Source of the DNA: Candidatus Sumerlaeota bacterium | Lineage (GTDB): Bacteria; Sumerlaeota; Sumerlaeia; MWCT01; JAUWMI01 | Assembly (NCBI GenBank): GCA_030613245.1 | Contig: JAUWMI010000041.1 | Coordinates: 1 to 38,801 of the forward strand | DNA length: 38,801 nucleotides | Reading direction: 5' to 3' | Shown: piece after piece, positions 35,703 to 38,801 of the stretch | Layout: every line of letters starts with the position of its first letter | Position numbering within the stretch: position 1 is the stretch's first letter | Notes under the pieces: generated by a model | Told to the model about the DNA's origin: nothing | Databases searched by the model: none | Seen by the model: the letters and a program-made list of their open reading frames with translations, nothing else | Made by a program: the position numbers and the translations under genes

Positions 35703-35730
35703 GTAGGGGCAGTTCATGAACTGCCCCTAC
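35703..35730. repeat. GTAGGGGC-type palindromic repeat
   Basis: Perfect 28-bp palindrome, GTAGGGGC and GCCCCTAC around AGTTCATGAACT, upstream of leuB in the 249-bp gap behind the aconitase gene. Confidence 0.85.
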
Positions 35731-35924
35731 CGGCTCCCCAGGCAAAAATGCTCGACCGAGCTTGTACGGAGAAAATACAAGGAATGTCAACGCTTTTTTG
35801 GTGTGGATTCTGACTTAGTGTTGCAGCGACTTGTGTTTACTCTGTGTCTCAGTGCCTCAGTGGCTTTATTACGAGCAGCCACGAATTTCATTCAACGTAC
35901 AAAGCACAAAGGTGCACTCGCACG

Positions 35925-37850
35925 TCATGCGGACTGCTTTGTATAATTGAGTAGGCCGCCGGCTATCAGAATGGCGCGCTGACGCTCGCTGAAGGGATTC
36001 TGCATGAGATACTCGCGTCCTTTGGTGGTATTCTTGACGCGAATCGGCTTGTCTGCCTGGAGCTCTTCCTTAACGTTTGGCAATTCGAGCCGGTCGCCCG
36101 GCGATATCGTGTCATAGTCCGCGGGCACTTTGAATTGGAGTGGCAGGATGCCGAAATTAATAAGATTTGCCTGGTGGATACGCGCGAACGACTTTACCAT
36201 GACTGCTTTAATTCCAAGATACATGGGTGCAAGGGCTGCATGCTCGCGGCTGGAGCCCTGGCCGTAGTTTTCGCCACCTACCACAAAGCCCCCACCAGCG
36301 GCTTTTGCACGGCTGGCAAATTGCGCATCAACAACCGAGAAGACGTATTCGGAGATCGCCGGGATATTCGAACGCAGAGGCAGGATCTTCGCGCCAGCAG
36401 GCATGATATGATCCGTAGTGATGTTATCTTCCACCTGCAGCAGCACCGAGCTGGACAAGGCATCGGGCAGCGGTTCGTTTATGGGCAGCGGTTTGATATT
36501 GGGCCCACGAATAATCTCCACCTTATCGGGCCGTCTGGAGGGAGGAAGAATCATCGAGTCGTCAATGATGAACCGGGTAGGCGCCTTAATGCGCACGCCT
36601 GCACCGAGTTTGCGTGGGTCAGTGATTTCGCCGTAAATGGCTGCTGCTACGGCAGTCTCCGGGCTGCAAAGATAGACCTGGGCACTCTTTGTTCCAGAGC
36701 GTCCGAGAAAGTTGCGGTTGAACGTGCGCAGCGATACTGCGTCAGAGGGTGGGGCCTGGCCCATGCCAATACAGGGGCCGCACGTACATTCCAGCACGCG
36801 AGCGCCGGCACTGATAATATCCGCAAGCCCACCATTGGCTGTAATGTTCTGGAGCACCTGCTTTGATCCGGGTGAAATGCAGAGACTGACATCTTTGTGG
36901 GCGCCGTGCTTGCGCAATACGCGCGCGACCGTCATCAGGTCCGTATAGGATGAGTTCGTGCAGCTCCCGATTGCCACCTGCTGCACCTTGGTGCCGCGCA
37001 ATTTCTTCACTTCGATGACATTATCTGGAGAATGTGGTTGGGCAATGAGCGGCTCGATTTTCGAAAGATCGAGTTCGATCACTTCGTCGTACGTCGCATT
37101 CGGGTCAGCTTCGAGAAGCTTCCAGTCCTTGGGCCGCTTTTGCAGTTTGAGGAATTCGCGCGTGACTTCGTCGCTCGGAAAGATCGAAGTTGTGGCTCCG
37201 AGCTCGGCGCCCATGTTTGTAATAGTTGCGCGCTGGGGCACACTGAGCGACTTGAGGCCTGGGCCGGCATATTCGATGATTTTCCCGACGCCGCCTTTCA
37301 CAGTGAGTCGCCGCAACAGCTCGAGAATCACGTCCTTCGCACTCACCCATGGGCTGAGTTTGCCTGTGAGCACGACCTGACAGATTTTCGGCATTGCCAG
37401 GTGAAAAGACCCGCCACCCATAGCCACTGCCACGTCAAGGCCGCCGGCGCCAATAGCGATCATGCCAAGGCCACCAGCAGTTGGCGTATGACTGTCGGAC
37501 CCGAGCAGGGTTTGTCCCGGCATACCAAAGCGCTCCAGATGCACCTGATGGCAAATGCCATTGCCTGGTCGCGAAAAGTAAATTCCGTATTTGGCAGCGA
37601 CAGATTGCAGATAGCGATGATCATCCGCGTTCTCAAAGCCTGTCTGCAAGGTATTGTGGTCTACATAGCTGACCGACCGTTTGGTTTTGACTTTCGGGAT
37701 TCCCAGGGCTTCGAACTGAAGGGAAGCCATTGTACCCGTGGCATCCTGGGTCAGGGTTTGGTCAATACGAATAGCGATTTCACTGCCAGGCGTGAGATCG
37801 CCTGACACGAGATGCTTTTTGAGAATTTTTTGCGCAAGTGTAAACCCCAT
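35925..37850 (-). CDS. Aconitate hydratase (mitochondrial/Aquifex-type)
   Basis: 641 residues; isomerises citrate to isocitrate through a [4Fe-4S] cluster. Cluster ligands are Cys297 (GSCTNS), Cys357 and Cys360 (CTCGPCIGMG). The N-terminal catalytic region has DQTLTQDATGTMASL and the LLGSDSHTPTAGGLG strand. The swivel domain holds GGENYGQGSSREHAALAPMYLG and KSFARIHQANLINFGILPL, very close in wording to mitochondrial aconitase. It is much shorter than AcnA (~890) or AcnB (~865) and fits the ~640-residue class sometimes called Aquifex-type. AAAGGAG precedes the ATG. leuB lies 249 bp downstream on the same strand. Confidence 0.92.
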   Translation of the reverse strand: MGFTLAQKILKKHLVSGDLTPGSEIAIRIDQTLTQDATGTMASLQFEALGIPKVKTKRSVSYVDHNTLQTGFENADDHRYLQSVAAKYGIYFSRPGNGICHQVHLERFGMPGQTLLGSDSHTPTAGGLGMIAIGAGGLDVAVAMGGGSFHLAMPKICQVVLTGKLSPWVSAKDVILELLRRLTVKGGVGKIIEYAGPGLKSLSVPQRATITNMGAELGATTSIFPSDEVTREFLKLQKRPKDWKLLEADPNATYDEVIELDLSKIEPLIAQPHSPDNVIEVKKLRGTKVQQVAIGSCTNSSYTDLMTVARVLRKHGAHKDVSLCISPGSKQVLQNITANGGLADIISAGARVLECTCGPCIGMGQAPPSDAVSLRTFNRNFLGRSGTKSAQVYLCSPETAVAAAIYGEITDPRKLGAGVRIKAPTRFIIDDSMILPPSRRPDKVEIIRGPNIKPLPINEPLPDALSSSVLLQVEDNITTDHIMPAGAKILPLRSNIPAISEYVFSVVDAQFASRAKAAGGGFVVGGENYGQGSSREHAALAPMYLGIKAVMVKSFARIHQANLINFGILPLQFKVPADYDTISPGDRLELPNVKEELQADKPIRVKNTTKGREYLMQNPFSERQRAILIAGGLLNYTKQSA

Positions 37851-37887
37851 GGTATTCAGCTCCTTTCAGCTGACAACTCCTGTAGCG

Positions 37888-37903
37888 GTCGCATTTATGC
37901 GAC
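37888..37903. repeat. Short GTCGCAT hairpin
   Basis: GTCGCAT, two-base loop, ATGCGAC, preceded by GTAGCG. A small member of a related palindrome class, just upstream of the aconitase start. Confidence 0.5.
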
Positions 37904-38058
37904 AATGGGTGCTAATTGTCGGACGGCATCACAATTCGTGATCTGTGCGGCTCAGACACAACCGCCTCTACGTTTTTGCCAATCGGCAGCTGTTTAATCT
38001 ACGGCGCTCCCCGGGGAAGTCAACAGCTTATTTCCTGCTCAGACGGCTTGCGTGCACC

Positions 38059-38090
38059 AACGCCCCTACAGCTTATAGCGTGGCACTACA
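38059..38090. repeat. Truncated unit of the 3' tandem array
   Basis: AACGCCCCTACAGCTTATAGC followed by GTGGCACTAC is the end-of-unit sequence seen after the third palindrome in each full unit downstream. The gap 37851-38125 contains nothing else clear. Confidence 0.6.
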
Positions 38091-38125
38091 AGAGGAAATA
38101 ATGCTCGATACTGTTGTTCTGTAAT

Positions 38126-38801
38126 GTAAGGGCGTTAAATTTAACGCCCCTACGCATTGGATGGAACATTTGTCATCGCGACTAGGGTTTACCCATCGTG
38201 CGAATATTATGGCCAATCCATATGTAGGGGCAGACCTGCGTGTCTGCCCTGGGTATGTCTAGTTTCAAAAAGGGCGAACACATGGGTTCGTCCCTACAGC
38301 TTATAGCGTGCCACTTACAGACCTTTCACGACATGCGTACTAGCTTTTCTTTTCCGGGAGATCATTATAGCTAGGAATGATTGTAAGGGCGTTAAATTTA
38401 ACGCCCCTACGCATTGGATAGAACATTTCTTATCGCAGCCTGGGTTTACCCATCGTGCGAATATTATGGCCAATGCATTTGTAGGGGCAGACCTGTGTGT
38501 CTGCCCTGGATGTTTCTAAAAAGGGCGAACACCTGGGTTCGCCCCTACAGCTTATAGCGTGCCACTTACAGACCTTTCACGACATTCGTACTAGCTTTTC
38601 TTTTCAGCGAGAGTATTATAGATTGTAGGGCGTATTGCAATACGCCCCTACGCATTGGATGGAACGTTTGTCATCGCGACCAGGGTTTACCCATCGTGCG
38701 AATATTATGGCCAATGCATTTGTAGGGGCAGACCTGTGTGTCTGCCCTGGATGTTTCTAAAAAGGGCGAACACCTGGGTTCGCCCCTACAGCTTATAGCG
38801 T
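38126..38801. repeat. Tandem array of ~250-bp units with three palindromes each
   Basis: Unit 1 is 38126-38382 (257 bp), unit 2 38383-38624 (242 bp) and unit 3 38625-38801 (cut by the window end). Each unit holds, in order, palindrome A (38126-38153, 38383-38410, 38625-38651), the spacer CGCATTGGAT...AATATTATGGCCAAT, palindrome B with CAGACCTG/TGTCTGCC (38224-38250, 38481-38508, 38722-38749) and palindrome C with GGGCGAACAC/GGTTCGCCCCTAC (38270-38297, 38521-38548, 38762-38789), then AGCTTATAGCGT. The units are nearly identical except that palindrome A of unit 3 has a different, still self-complementary core. There is no ORF. The array ends the window and may continue. Confidence 0.88.

Noticed and set aside
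37032-37805. 257-codon plus-strand open frame
   Set aside because: Antisense to the aconitase gene, whose motifs are intact; a coding shadow. The same holds for 36135-36866.
38126-38801. CRISPR array
   Set aside because: The repeats are ~250-bp units with conserved, not unique, spacers, and there are no cas genes.

Overview
The window reads as chromosomal DNA of a diderm (LPS-making) bacterium. It carries Kdo-activation and LPS-export genes (kdsB, kdsC, an LpxL-type acyltransferase, lptC, lptA), peptidoglycan enzymes and several proteins with signal peptides or lipoboxes. Base composition is roughly balanced, with one AT-rich island. Dispersed GTAGGGGC/GCCCCTAC palindromes, a four-helix-bundle mobile ORF and a B12-controlled set of surface proteins fit a free-living, probably uncultivated lineage. 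I cannot name the phylum from the sequence. No rRNA, tRNA, CRISPR or phage genes were seen.

Layout. 1-5 kb: the 3' end of a secreted protein with two tandem beta-rich repeats, then (minus strand) a PIG-L deacetylase, a GH26 glycosidase and a double-GNAT acetyltransferase. The GH26 gene is bracketed by a 52-bp direct repeat that includes the 3' end of the acetyltransferase gene. 5-9.6 kb: secreted or envelope enzymes (possible lysozyme-like protein, DUF1460 amidase-like protein, sugar nucleotidyltransferase, lipoprotein polysaccharide deacetylase). 9.8-13.8 kb: a coiled-coil/Yip1 membrane protein, then an AT-rich island with an orphan secreted protein, a frameshifted C39-like relic and a repeat-filled gap with a MITE-like element. 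13.9-16.3 kb: a large amidase with one intact and one degenerate amidase domain.

16.6-26 kb: a plus-strand run that begins at a good promoter. It contains an L,D-transpeptidase, hisG, kdsB, pyrG, kdsC, an lpxL-like gene, a four-helix-bundle insertion, lptC, lptA and a sugar epimerase. PyrG makes the CTP that KdsB uses to activate Kdo. KdsC makes Kdo. The acyltransferase finishes lipid A, and LptC and LptA carry LPS across the periplasm.

26.3-29.9 kb: a minus-strand cluster (beta-propeller protein, surface protein, pseudopilin) headed by a promoter, a cobalamin riboswitch and an intrinsic terminator. This is the most notable part of the window and looks like a B12-repressed cell-surface system. 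30-34.4 kb: a membrane TPR protein, a J-domain/TPR protein with a dedicated Hsp70, and a secreted Q-rich protein. 34.6-37.9 kb: leuB and a mitochondrial/Aquifex-type aconitase on the minus strand. 37.9-38.8 kb: a tandem array of units of about 250 bp, each built from three different palindromes and cut off by the window end.
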